From the NCBI RefSeq assembly GCF_009429125.1, contig NZ_CP045529.1:2418001-2482000 (forward strand): a DNA stretch of 64,000 bases, in the 5' to 3' direction. Positions 32,383 through 41,413 of the stretch are shown here, one piece after another. A model generated the notes under the pieces. It had not been told where the DNA came from, ran no database searches, and worked only from the letters and a program-made list of their open reading frames with translations. The position numbers were made by a program, and so were the translations under genes. Origin of the DNA: Luteimicrobium xylanilyticum (GTDB taxonomy: Bacteria; Actinomycetota; Actinomycetes; Actinomycetales; Cellulomonadaceae). The stretch's first letter is position 1. Each line of letters opens with the position of its first letter.

Positions 32383-34062
32383 ATGAGAGTCCTCGCCGAG
32401 TCAACCTCGGGCATCCACCTCGACCTCGGCTGGGTCGACTACCTCATGGTGGTCGTCTACTTCGCCGTCGTCATCGGCATCGGCTTCGTCGCGCGCCGTC
32501 AGGTCCGTACGAGCATGGACTTCTTCCTGTCCGGTCGTCGCATGCCGGCGTGGATCACGGGGCTCGCCTTCGTGGCAGCCAACCTGGGCGCGACCGAGAT
32601 CATCGGCATGGCCGCCAACGGCGCCCAGATCGGCATGTCGACGCTGCACTACTACCTCATCGGCGCCGTGCCCGCGATGGTGTTCCTCGGGCTCGTGATG
32701 ATGCCGTTCTACTACGGCTCCAAGGTCCGGTCGGTGCCGGAGTTCATGCTCCGACGCTTCGGCAAGGCACCGCACGCCGTGAACTCCATCGCGTTCGCGG
32801 TCTCGAACGTCCTCATCGCCGGGATCAACCTCTACGCCATGGCCATCGTCATCGAGGCGATGCTCGGCTGGTCCCTGTGGGTCGCCATCCTGGTGTCGGC
32901 CGGGTTCGTCCTCGTCTACATCACCCTCGGCGGGCTCTCGTCCGCGATCTACAACGAGGTCCTGCAGTTCTTCGTGATCCTCGCAGGGCTCATCCCGCTC
33001 ACGATCGTCGGTCTGCACCGCGTCGGCGGATGGGGCGGCCTGCAGGACTCGTTCGCCAAGACCGACCCCCTGCACCTGTCCGCCTGGAAGGGCACCGGCA
33101 TCGGCGACGTCACCAACCCCATCGGGACGAACTGGCTGACGATCGTCCTCGGGCTCGGCTTCGTCCTCAGCTTCGGCTACTGGACCACGAACTTCACCGA
33201 GGTCCAGCGCGCCTTCTCCGCGAAGAACATGTCCGCGGCGCGCCGCACCCCGCTCATCGCCGCGTTCCCCAAGCTGTTCATCCCGTTCATCGTCGTGATC
33301 CCCGGGCTCATCGCGGCCGCCGTCCTCGGCAACCAGCTCAGCGGCGCCGACAACTCCGGGCTGACCTACAACGACGCCATCCCCAAGCTCATGCAGATGT
33401 ACCTGCCGACCGGTGTCCTCGGCGTCGCCGTGACCGGCCTGCTGGCATCCTTCATGGCCGGCATGGCGGCCAACGTGTCGAGCTTCAACACGGTCTTCAC
33501 CTACGACATCTGGCAGCGCTACATCAAGCCGAAGATGCCCGACCTGCACTACCTGAAGGTCGGCCGCTGGGTCACCGTCGTCGGCGTGCTCGTCGGCATC
33601 GGCACCGCGTTCATCGCCTCCCGGGCGACGAACATCATGACCTACATGCAGACGCTGTTCTCGTTCTTCAACGCCCCGCTGTTCGGCGTCTTCATCATCG
33701 GCCTGCTGTGGAAGCGGATGACGACCCAGGCCGCGCTCTGGTCCTACATCGCCGGCATCGTCGCGCCGACGATCGTCTGGATCGCCTACCTCAACGACGA
33801 CAGCCTCTTCGGCTCGGCCACCGCCGAGACCATGTACGGCGCGATCATCTCGTTCGTGACCGTGCTCGTCGTCGCGGCGATCATCACACCGCTCACCAGA
33901 CCGAAGGACGTCAGCGAGCTCAAGGGCCTCGTCTACGGTGTCGGGAGCATCGACATGCGCGCCGGCGCCGTCGCGTCCGACACCGCCTGGTACCGCTCGC
34001 CGGCGCTCCTGGGCACCGTCGCGCTCGTCCTGTGCGTCGTCCTCTACCTGCCGTTCCTGTGA
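32383..34062 (+). CDS. Sodium:solute symporter family protein (SGLT-like)
   Basis: This 559-residue protein has about 14 hydrophobic helices of the LeuT-fold SSS family, which import sugars or other solutes with sodium. MDFFLSGRRMPAWITGLAFV and NLGATEIIGMAANGAQIGM are typical of the galactose-transporter branch; YITLGGLSSAIYNEVLQFFV is the conserved SSS signature region. The substrate is probably a sugar, but no sugar-catabolic gene is adjacent to support that. ATG 32383 has AAGGAG five bases upstream. A short membrane protein gene follows after 17 bases. Confidence 0.92.
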   Translation: MRVLAESTSGIHLDLGWVDYLMVVVYFAVVIGIGFVARRQVRTSMDFFLSGRRMPAWITGLAFVAANLGATEIIGMAANGAQIGMSTLHYYLIGAVPAMVFLGLVMMPFYYGSKVRSVPEFMLRRFGKAPHAVNSIAFAVSNVLIAGINLYAMAIVIEAMLGWSLWVAILVSAGFVLVYITLGGLSSAIYNEVLQFFVILAGLIPLTIVGLHRVGGWGGLQDSFAKTDPLHLSAWKGTGIGDVTNPIGTNWLTIVLGLGFVLSFGYWTTNFTEVQRAFSAKNMSAARRTPLIAAFPKLFIPFIVVIPGLIAAAVLGNQLSGADNSGLTYNDAIPKLMQMYLPTGVLGVAVTGLLASFMAGMAANVSSFNTVFTYDIWQRYIKPKMPDLHYLKVGRWVTVVGVLVGIGTAFIASRATNIMTYMQTLFSFFNAPLFGVFIIGLLWKRMTTQAALWSYIAGIVAPTIVWIAYLNDDSLFGSATAETMYGAIISFVTVLVVAAIITPLTRPKDVSELKGLVYGVGSIDMRAGAVASDTAWYRSPALLGTVALVLCVVLYLPFL

Positions 34063-34079
34063 GACCCGAGGAGCATCCC

Positions 34080-34451
34080 GTGAGCCAGAGCAGCAGCCAG
34101 TCGCACGAACCGTTGCCCGAGGGCATGGTCTCCCACGTCGAGCTGACCCCCGAGGAGCAGGACGCGCACGTCCGCTCGACCCGCCGCTTCGACCTGCGGC
34201 GGATCATTGGCGCGATCTTCGTCCTCTACGGCGTGATCGTCCTGATCGTCGGCCTCGCCGACCCCACCGCGGACAAGGCGAAGACGGGCGGGATCGCCAT
34301 CAACGTCTGGACCGGCATCGTCATGTTCGTCGTCGGCGGCCTCTTCTTCCTCTGGGACCGCCTGCGTCCCGTGCCCGCCGAGGACATCCTCGCGAGCTAC
34401 GAGGAGGAAGAGGAGGAGCGCGCCGCCGGGGAGGGGCGCGGGGTCGCCTGA
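34080..34451 (+). CDS. Small two-helix membrane protein paired with the symporter
   Basis: The product has 123 residues. Residues 1-40 are polar and acidic, two hydrophobic helices follow (about 42-60 and 75-92), and the C-terminus is a Glu-rich tail with a run of six Glu. GTG 34080 has GAGGAG in front and lies 17 bases behind the symporter stop, so the two are surely co-transcribed. Small partner proteins are known for some SSS transporters, and a regulatory or assembly role is inferred. I do not recognise a named family. Confidence 0.78.
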   Translation: MSQSSSQSHEPLPEGMVSHVELTPEEQDAHVRSTRRFDLRRIIGAIFVLYGVIVLIVGLADPTADKAKTGGIAINVWTGIVMFVVGGLFFLWDRLRPVPAEDILASYEEEEEERAAGEGRGVA

Positions 34452-34467
34452 GCGGCCCGCCCTCGAA

Positions 34468-34488
34468 CCGACGCCGGGAGGGCGTCGG
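34468..34488. terminator. Short stem-loop between convergent symporter unit and rsmE
   Basis: Eight base pairs (34468-34475 with 34481-34488) around a 5-base loop, 16 bases after the plus-strand stop codon. It may terminate both converging messages, but it is modest for this genome. Confidence 0.4.
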
Positions 34489-34521
34489 CCGGCTCGCGCC
34501 GGTCGGCGCCCTCGAGCGCGC

Positions 34522-35310
34522 TCAGGCCCAGCGACCCAGGCGCTCGCACAGGAGCGTGAGCGCGACGGGTCCCGCCGTCGAGGTGCGCAGCACGTGCGGG
34601 CCGAGCCGCACCGGACGTCCCCCGGCCCCGGTCAGGCGTTCGAGCTCGGCGTCGGAGATCCCGCCCTCCGGCCCGACGACGACGAGCACCTCGGGCAGCG
34701 GGGTGCCCGGCTCGCCCGGGGCGGGCAGGGCCAGCGTGCCGAGCGGCTCCGTGGCGTCCTCGTGCAGCACCGCCGCCACCCCACCCGCGGCCACGGTCTC
34801 CCGGACCCGGTCCGCGAGCGCCGTCGTCGTGACGTCCTGGCGCACCTCGGGGACCCGGGAGCGGCGCGACTGCTTCGCGGCCGCGCGCACCGTCGCGAGC
34901 CAGCGGGCACGACTGCGGGCAGCGCGCTCACCGCGCCACACCACCACCGACCGCTCCGCCTGCCACGGCAGGATCGCGTCGACGCCGACCTCGGTGGCCG
35001 CCTCGATCGCCAGCTCGTCCCGGTCGCCCTTCGCGAGCGCCTGGACCAGCACCAGGCGGACCGGAGGCTCCGGCTCGACCTCCACACCCTCGACCCGCAG
35101 CTCGAGCGTGTCCCGGTCGGCGGCCACGACGACGGTCCGCAGGCGCGTCCCCTCGCCGTCGACGACGTCCACCCGCTCCCCCGCCCGGCGACGCTGGACG
35201 ACACCCGCGTGACGCCCCTCGGCGCCGTCGAGCACATACACGTCGCCCGGGGCGAACCGGGTGAGCGGCGCAGGCCCGCCGCCCTCCGCGAGGAAGACCG
35301 GAGCGCTCAC
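34522..35310 (-). CDS. rsmE: 16S rRNA (uracil1498-N3)-methyltransferase RsmE
   Basis: This 262-residue SPOUT-class enzyme methylates U1498 of 16S rRNA with S-adenosylmethionine. The N-terminal PUA-like part begins VFLAEGGGPAPLTRFAPGDV. The C-terminal trefoil-knot domain has VVVGPEGGISDAELERL and LGPHVLRTSTAGPVALTLL, both signature stretches. GTG 35310 follows the dnaJ stop by seven bases. The hrcA-dnaJ-rsmE order is common in actinobacteria and other Gram-positive bacteria, so expression is probably linked to the CIRCE-controlled promoter in front of hrcA. Confidence 0.94.
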   Translation of the reverse strand: MSAPVFLAEGGGPAPLTRFAPGDVYVLDGAEGRHAGVVQRRRAGERVDVVDGEGTRLRTVVVAADRDTLELRVEGVEVEPEPPVRLVLVQALAKGDRDELAIEAATEVGVDAILPWQAERSVVVWRGERAARSRARWLATVRAAAKQSRRSRVPEVRQDVTTTALADRVRETVAAGGVAAVLHEDATEPLGTLALPAPGEPGTPLPEVLVVVGPEGGISDAELERLTGAGGRPVRLGPHVLRTSTAGPVALTLLCERLGRWA

Positions 35311-35317
35311 GCCCGGG

Positions 35318-36436
35318 TCACCGCCCGGAGAGCTTGTCGCGCAGCCGGGAGAACACGCCCGGGTGCGCCGCCGACAGCCGCGGCTCCGGGTGCTCCTCGC
35401 CGCGCAGCTTCGCGAGCGAGCGCAGCAGCTCGGCCTGCTCGTCGTCGAGGGTCGTGGGGACCTGCACCTCGACGTGGACCTGGAGGTCACCACGGCCCGA
35501 CCCGTTCAGGTGCCCGACCCCGAGCCCCCGCAGCGTGACGACCTGCGCGGGCTGGGTGCCCGGCCGCAGCTCGATCTCCTGCTCGCCGTCGAACGTGTCG
35601 AGCGTCATCCCGGCGCCCAGCGCGGCCGCCGTCATCGGCACCTCGAGCGTGCAGTGCAGGTCGTCCCCACGCCGCACGAACGTCTCGTGCGGGCGCTCGC
35701 GGATCTCGACGTACAGGTCGCCGGCCGGTCCGCCGCCGGGTCCGACCTCGCCCTGCGCCGTGAGACGGATGCGGGTGCCCGTCTCGACGCCCGCCGGGAC
35801 GTTCACGGCGATGGTCCGGCGCTCGCGCACCCGACCCTCGCCGCCGCAGTCGACGCACGGCTCGGGGATGACCGTGCCGAAGCCCTGGCACGCGGCGCAC
35901 GGCGCCGTCGTCATGATCTGGCCCAGGAACGAGCGCTGGACGCGCTGCACGACGCCACGGCCCTTGCAGACCTCGCAGGTGTGCATGGTCGTGCCGGGGC
36001 GGCAGCAGGTGCCCCCGCACGTGCGGCAGACGACCGCCGTGTCGACCTGGAGCTCGCGCTTGGCCCCGAACACGGCCTCCTCGAGGTCGACGTCGAGGCG
36101 GACGAGCGCGTCCTGGCCACGGCGCGAGCGCGGGACCGGGCCCTGCTGGGCCTGGCCGCCGCCGAAGAACGTCTCGAAGATGTCCTGGAAGCCGAAGCCG
36201 CCGGAGCCTCCCATGCCGCCGCCCGGGGCGGTCGGGTCGACGCCGCGGTCGTACTGCTGGCGCTTGTCCGGGTTCGACAGCACCTCGTAGGCGCGCGAGA
36301 CGTCCTTGAAGCGGTCCTCGGCCTCGGCCCCGGCGACGTCGGGGTGCAGCTCGCGGGCGAGCTTGCGGTAGGCCTTCTTGATCTGGTCGGTGCTCGCGTC
36401 GCGCGGGACACCGAGGATCTCGTAGTAGTCGTTCAC
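35318..36436 (-). CDS. dnaJ: Chaperone protein DnaJ (DnaJ2 type)
   Basis: This 372-residue co-chaperone stimulates DnaK. The J domain has HPD at 31-33, a Gly/Phe-rich linker runs from about 71 to 94, and the zinc-finger region (about 137-203) is followed by substrate-binding domains. Zinc repeat 1 is CRTCGGTC (137-144), where Cys replaces the usual last Gly of CxxCxGxG; the other three repeats [16 protein letters not shown] and CVDCGGEG are regular. I chose GTG 36436 ([10 protein letters not shown]) as typical; GTG 36454 would add six residues. It follows hrcA in the heat-shock operon. Confidence 0.95.
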
Positions 36437-36526
36437 CAAGTCACTCTCAGGCACGGGTCCGGGTGGGTCGGGGGTGGTGGGTTCTGTCGGTTCGGAAGGT
36501 CAGGGCGGGCGGGATCCCAGCCACGG

Positions 36527-37555
36527 TCAGTTCGCGAGGATCCGGGTCAGGTAGCGGGCGACGGCGCGCACCGACGCGATGGTCGCGGGATAGTCCATGC
36601 GGGTCGGGCCGATCGAGCCGATCGCGGCGACGACCTCTCCCTCAGAACCGTAGCCGGTCGTCACGACGGAGGTCTCGAACAGGCCGTCGTACTGCGTCTC
36701 GTGGCCGATCCGGACCCGGACACCCGAGCGGTCCGCGGCGTCCTCGGCCATCTCGGTGAGCAGCCCCAGCAGGACGACCTGCTCCTCGAGCGCCTCGAGC
36801 ACGGGGCGCAGTGCGTGCTCGAAGCGCATGCCGGTGCGGGCGAGGTTCGCGGTGCCCGTGAGCATCACGCGCTCCTCGCCCTCCTCGGCGAGGGTCTGCA
36901 CGACGACGTCCGCGACGTGGCGCGCGAGGTCCTGGTCGTCCGGCGGGAGCTGTTGGGCGACGGACTCGAGCTCGCCGGCCAGGCCCGGCAGGCGACGGCC
37001 CACGGCGACCGCGTTGAGGCGGGCGCGCAGGACGGCGAGCGTGCCCTCGTCGGGGAGCTCGACGACGTCGAGCATGCGCTGCTCGACCCGGCCGGTGTCC
37101 GTGATGATGACGACGAGCAGCCGCGCCTCGCCCACCGCCACGAGCTCGAGGTGGCGCAGGCCCGAGCGCCGCAGGGACGGGTACTGCACGACCGCGACCT
37201 GGCCCGTCAGCTCGGCGAGCAGCCGCCCCGCGCGGGCCACGACGTCGTCGAGGTCGACGGCGCCGTCGAGGAACTGCTCGATCGCGTGCCGTTCCGGCTG
37301 GGACAGCGGCTTGACGGTCGCCAGGTGGTCGACGAAGAGCCGGTAGCCCTTGTCCGTCGGGATGCGCCCGGCCGAGGTGTGGGGCTGCGCGATCAGGCCG
37401 GCCTCCTCGAGAGCGGCCATGTCGTTGCGGATCGTCGCGGGCGAGACGCCGAGGTTGTGGCGTTCGGCGAGCACACGGGACCCGACCGGCTCACGGGTGC
37501 GGACGTAGTCCTCCACGATCGCGCGCAGCACGTCGAGCCGTCGGTCCTCGCTCAC
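36527..37555 (-). CDS. hrcA: Heat-inducible transcription repressor HrcA
   Basis: This 342-residue repressor binds CIRCE elements upstream of heat-shock genes and needs GroEL to fold. The N-terminal winged helix contains [19 protein letters not shown] and [19 protein letters not shown], then [19 protein letters not shown], the family hallmark. GTG 37555 has AGGAGG five bases upstream. A CIRCE operator lies 34 bases before the start, so hrcA and the following dnaJ and rsmE should be autoregulated. Confidence 0.96.
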
Positions 37556-37588
37556 GCGTCCTCCTGTCGCGGTCGACCCTTGCAGCAG

Positions 37589-37613
37589 TGGCACTCTCCC
37601 CCTCCGAGTGCCA
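37589..37613 (-). promoter_or_regulatory. CIRCE operator of the hrcA-dnaJ operon
   Basis: TGGCACTC and GAGTGCCA are exact inverted arms separated by nine bases, matching CIRCE (TTAGCACTC-N9-GAGTGCTAA) at nearly all core positions. On the minus strand TAGGAT at 37619-37614 immediately precedes it and could be the -10 box. That box overlaps the last codon of the MFS gene. Confidence 0.88.
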
Positions 37614-37616
37614 ATC

Positions 37617-39095
37617 CTACGCTGCTTCGCGCTCCGCCCGGGGAGCGTCGGCGTCCTCGCCGCGGCTGCCGGCGGCCCGACGGCGCGCGTCCAGCAGGGC
37701 CACGACCAGCGCGCACAGCACCAGGCCGATCGTGATGAGGAGCCCCCGCCCCACGGACGTCGCGCCGCTCGCCCCGCCGGCACGCGAGCCGTAGTAGACC
37801 GACAGGACCGCAGAGATCCCGAGCGCCGAGCCCACGCGCTGGCCGACCTGCAGCATCGACCCCGCCACGCCCGCCTGCCGCACCGGCACCTCCTGGAGCG
37901 TGAGCGTCTGGTTGGGCGCGATCACCAGGCCCGAACCGGCGCCGGCGACGCACTGCGTCGTCGCGACCACGCAGCACAGGAGCAGCGTGTGCCCCTTCTC
38001 GTCGCCGATGATGCGGATCGCGAGGTCCGTCCCTGCGAGCCCGACGACGACCACCACCAGCGCGACCGCCACGACGGGGCGACCCCAGCGGGAGACGGCA
38101 CGACCCGACGCGAGCGCGGAGATGCCCGACGCGACCGCGAACGGCAGCCCCACCAGGCCCGCCTGCAGGGCGCTCAGCCCCAGGTCGTTCTGCAGGAACA
38201 GCGTCACGACGAGGAACACGCTCGTGAACCCCGCGAAGTACGCGAGCCCGAGCAGCGCACCGAAGCGGAACGAGCGCAGCCCCAGCACGTCCGGCGACAG
38301 CACCGGGTCCTCGCCGCGGCGTTCGAACCGATGCTCCCACCAGACCGTCGCCGCACCGAGCGCCGCGGCGAGCGCCAGGAACCACCAGCGCGCCGGCGAG
38401 TCGCCCGAGCCCGTCGTGAGGACGAACGGCGTCATGAACGCGACCGTCGTCGCGGCGACCCCGACCAGCCCGACGAGGTCCAGGGCCCGACGCTGCCCGA
38501 CGACGGGCCGCGGCATGGTCCGGGCGGCGGCCACGAGCACCACGGCCACGATCGGGACGTTGATCCCGAACACCCAGCGCCACCCGTTCTCCTCGCCGAA
38601 CACCTGGATCAGCAGACCGCCCAGCAGCGGGCCGATCGCCGTCGCCACCCCGACCACGGCACCGAACATGCCGAACGCCCGCGCCCGCTCGAAGCCCCGG
38701 AACTCCTGCTGGATGTAGCCCGTCACCTGCGGGCTCACGATCCCCGCGCACCCGCCCTGGACGAGCCGCGCGACCGCGAGCCACTCGTCGTTCGGTGCCA
38801 GGCCGGCCGCGAGGCTCGCCAGCGCGAACGCCGCCAGCCCCGCGAGGAAGAGCCCCCGCCGATGCCCCGCGTCGCCGAGGCGCCCGGCCGGCACCAGCAC
38901 CAGCCCGAACGCCAGGGTGTACCCCGCGACCACGAGCTGCAGCGTCGCGGGCGACGCGTCCAGCGCCTGCTGGATCGACGGCATCGCCACGTTGACGATC
39001 GACACGTCGAGCAAGGTGATGAAGCCCGCCGCCAGGCAGACCGCGAGCACCCGCCATCGGTGCGGGTCGGTCTCGGGGTCCTGGTCGTCCGCCAT
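37617..39095 (-). CDS. MFS transporter, DHA2 (EmrB/QacA) family
   Basis: This 492-residue protein has about 14 predicted helices, the size and topology of 14-TMS drug:proton antiporters. [20 protein letters not shown] in helix 1 and the helix 2-3 loop [11 protein letters not shown] (motif A) are characteristic, and motif C-like glycines are seen in [12 protein letters not shown]. It presumably exports a toxic compound. ATG 39095 lies beside the repeat array at 39112-39258, which probably controls it. Its stop is four bases from the CIRCE operator of hrcA, so the transporter gene carries the hrcA promoter at its end. Confidence 0.9.
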
Positions 39096-39111
39096 AGGAC
39101 GGTGCTACCAC

Positions 39112-39258
39112 GGTGACGCCGAGTTCGCCGACGGTGACGCTCCGTTCGCTGACGGTGACCGGTCGTTCATGAGGTGGGACGGCGCCCACCCGCGAACCCG
39201 ACAACGACGCGTCACCCTCGGCGAACGCGACGTCACCCTCGGCGCGGCGGACGTCAGC
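39112..39258. repeat. Mirrored array of three plus three 21-base repeats in a divergent promoter region
   Basis: GGTGAC begins at 39112, 39133 and 39154 (exact 21-base steps). The complement GTCACC begins at 39211 and 39232, with GTCAGC at 39253, also in 21-base steps. Both halves are symmetric about position 39185. The bases between also match, for example CGTTCGC on the left and GGCGAACGC on the right. Twenty-one bases is two helical turns. The array fills the gap between the MFS and DUF3097 starts. TAGGGT at 39275-39280 is a -10-like box for the latter. Confidence 0.7.
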
Positions 39259-39286
39259 GTCGGCGCGCACTCCCTAGGGTGGCCCG

Positions 39287-40177
39287 GTGAGCTTCGACCG
39301 CTACGGCCCCGACGTCCTCGCCCCCGCCACGCCCGGTTCGCCCCCCGGCCAGACGCGCGGCTCCGCACACCACCGCGCGCGCCCGACGACACGGCCGGTC
39401 CCGGCCGAGCGCGGGCTGGTCGTCGAGGACGTCGAGTCGGGTTGGGTCGGGGCGGTGGTCCGCGTCGAGAAGTCGGGCGGGATGCACGTCGTGGTGCTCG
39501 AGGACCGGCGCGGGCGCACCCGCACCTTCACGCTCGGGCCGGGGTTCTGGGTCGACGGCCAGCCCGTCGAGCTGGTGCCGCCCACCGCCACCGCCGCGCC
39601 CCGGGAGACGGCGCGGACGGCGTCGGGGTCGCGCGCCGTCGTCGGGCAGCGGGCGCGGGTGGCACGCGGGTCACGGATCTGGGTCGAGGGCAAGCACGAC
39701 GCCGAGCTCGTCGAGAAGGTCTGGGGTGACGACCTGCGCGTCGAGGGCGTGGTCGTCGAGCTGCTCGACGGCGTCGACAACCTCGCGGCCGCACTCGCCG
39801 AGTTCGAGCCGACGCCCGAGCGGCGGGTCGGCGTGCTCGTGGACCACCTCGTCCCCGGGTCGAAGGAGCGCCGCATCGCCGACGACGCGTTGCGCACCGT
39901 GCCCGGCGGGACCGTGCTCGTGCTCGGGCACCCGTACGTCGACGTCTGGCAGGCGGTCCGTCCGCAGCGGATCGGCCTCGACGCCTGGCCCACGATCGAG
40001 CGTGGCACCGAGTGGAAGCTCGGGATCCTGCGCGAGCTCGGCTGGCCCTCCGACGGCCCCGGGGCCACGGGGCGGGCGTGGCAGCGCATCCTCGCGAGCG
40101 TGCGCAGCTACGCGGACCTCGAGCCGAGCCTCCTCGGCCGCGTCGAGGAGCTGATCGACTTCGTCACCGTGGCCTGA
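39287..40177 (+). CDS. DUF3097 family protein
   Basis: This 296-residue actinobacterial protein is of unknown function. After a disordered N-terminus (1-40), an SH3-like beta region (about 45-90) is followed by a domain with RIWVEGKHDAELVEKVWGDD and GVLVDHLVPGSKERRIADD. The E-G-K-x-D motif and the later acidic residues resemble a TOPRIM fold, hinting at nucleic-acid work, but this is inference. GTG 39287 lies six bases after TAGGGT, so the message may be leaderless. The DUF3097 family is nearly universal in actinobacteria. Confidence 0.88.
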   Translation: MSFDRYGPDVLAPATPGSPPGQTRGSAHHRARPTTRPVPAERGLVVEDVESGWVGAVVRVEKSGGMHVVVLEDRRGRTRTFTLGPGFWVDGQPVELVPPTATAAPRETARTASGSRAVVGQRARVARGSRIWVEGKHDAELVEKVWGDDLRVEGVVVELLDGVDNLAAALAEFEPTPERRVGVLVDHLVPGSKERRIADDALRTVPGGTVLVLGHPYVDVWQAVRPQRIGLDAWPTIERGTEWKLGILRELGWPSDGPGATGRAWQRILASVRSYADLEPSLLGRVEELIDFVTVA

Positions 40178-40193
40178 GACCTGCCCGGGACGG

Positions 40194-40230
40194 ACGAGGG
40201 CGCCCCGGCCGTCGGCCGGGGCGCCCTCGT
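40194..40230. terminator. Strong stem-loop between convergent genes
   Basis: 17 base pairs (40194-40210 with 40214-40230) and a 3-base loop, located 17 bases after the DUF3097 stop and 15 bases beyond the stop of the membrane protein gene on the other strand. Confidence 0.75.
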
Positions 40231-40244
40231 GCGGCGGGTCGGCG

Positions 40245-41279
40245 TCAGGCGGCGACCTGGCTGCCCGTCAGCCGACGGTAGGCGAAGCCGACGGCGATGT
40301 ACGAGACGGGGATCGTCACGAACAGACCCAGGCCGCAGACGATCGCACCGGCGACGTTGAGCAGGAAGAGGAGGACCAGGAGCCCGAGGACGGACCCGAA
40401 GTTCTTGGCCACGAGGTTCCAGCTCGCACGGATCGCGTCGAACGCGGCGAGGTTGCGGTCGATCACGAAGTAGTAGGTGAAGGCGGAGAACAGCGCCACG
40501 GCCAGGCCCGGCAGGATGCAGAGCACGAGGCCCACGCCGGTGAGGATCCCGACGATGACCGCGGCGAGGAGGACGTTGCCGAAGTTCCGGATCTGGAAGA
40601 ACTCGCCGACGCTCGGCTTCTTGCCTGCGGACTCGTCGAGCCCGCCCTTCGTGAGGAACGCGGTGATGAAGGAGCTGATGACGAAGCCGATGATGCTCAT
40701 CACGATGCCGCCGAAGCCCAGCGAGACGCTCGCGGTGTTCGTGTTGCTGTCGAAGGCGTCGCGGATGCGGTCGTAGTCGCCGGAGATCAGGCCCCACACG
40801 AGGTTGATCCCCAGCAGGATCAGCGCGAGCAGCAGCCAGGCTCCCACGTTCTGGCCGAACCGGCGGAAGCCGAACGAGATCGCGTCACCCACCTGGAACG
40901 GAGTCGCGGCACCGTACGCGCCGGCGGCCGTGGGGGGCGCCGTCGGGAAGCCGCCGGGCGGGGGCGGGTAGGCACCGGGCGCCTGCTGGCCGTACGCCGG
41001 GGGCTGCTGCCCGTAGGAAGGCGGCTGCTGGCCGTAGGGGGCCTGCTGACCGGGCGGGGGGTACGCGCCCGGCTGGGCCGGGGGCTGCTCGCCCGGCGGC
41101 GGGTACGCGCCCGGCTGCACGGGCGGGGCCGTCGGCGGCTGGGTCGGCTGAGCGGGCTCACCCGGCTGAGCGGGCTCGGGCTGGGCGGGCTGCGCCGGCT
41201 GCGCGGGCTCGTACGGCGAGCTGGGCTCGTTCGGGTCGGCGTCGGCGCCCTGGCCGGTGCCGTTCGGGTTGTCGCTCAT
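40245..41279 (-). CDS. Integral membrane protein with Pro/Gln-rich N-terminal tail
   Basis: This 344-residue protein has a cytoplasmic tail (about 1-125) made of repeats such as AQPAQP, GAYPPPG and YGQQPP, and then about five or six hydrophobic segments, e.g. WLLLALILLGINLVWGLI and VLLAAVIVGILTGVGLVLCI. The segment NLAAFDAIRASWNLVAKNFG resembles DUF975-like or glycerophosphodiester-type membrane domains of actinobacteria. No catalytic residues are visible; the tail suggests protein contacts at division or wall sites, as seen in other Pro-rich actinobacterial proteins. ATG 41279 has GAGGA at good spacing. Confidence 0.82.
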   Translation of the reverse strand: MSDNPNGTGQGADADPNEPSSPYEPAQPAQPAQPEPAQPGEPAQPTQPPTAPPVQPGAYPPPGEQPPAQPGAYPPPGQQAPYGQQPPSYGQQPPAYGQQAPGAYPPPPGGFPTAPPTAAGAYGAATPFQVGDAISFGFRRFGQNVGAWLLLALILLGINLVWGLISGDYDRIRDAFDSNTNTASVSLGFGGIVMSIIGFVISSFITAFLTKGGLDESAGKKPSVGEFFQIRNFGNVLLAAVIVGILTGVGLVLCILPGLAVALFSAFTYYFVIDRNLAAFDAIRASWNLVAKNFGSVLGLLVLLFLLNVAGAIVCGLGLFVTIPVSYIAVGFAYRRLTGSQVAA

Positions 41280-41413
41280 GTCGTCCTCATCGTTGTCGAT
41301 GCGTGGGCTCCGTGAAGGTCGGGACATTCGTCCCGGGTGCCCCAGCATGGCGCAGGAAGGCCGCCGTGTCACGGGTGGCGCGCGACGCTCCCCTGATCGG
41401 GCCCTGGGGACGG

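Noticed and set aside
39112-39258. CRISPR array
   Set aside because: Repeats are only 21 bases with no spacers of constant length and are mirrored; there are no cas genes in the window.
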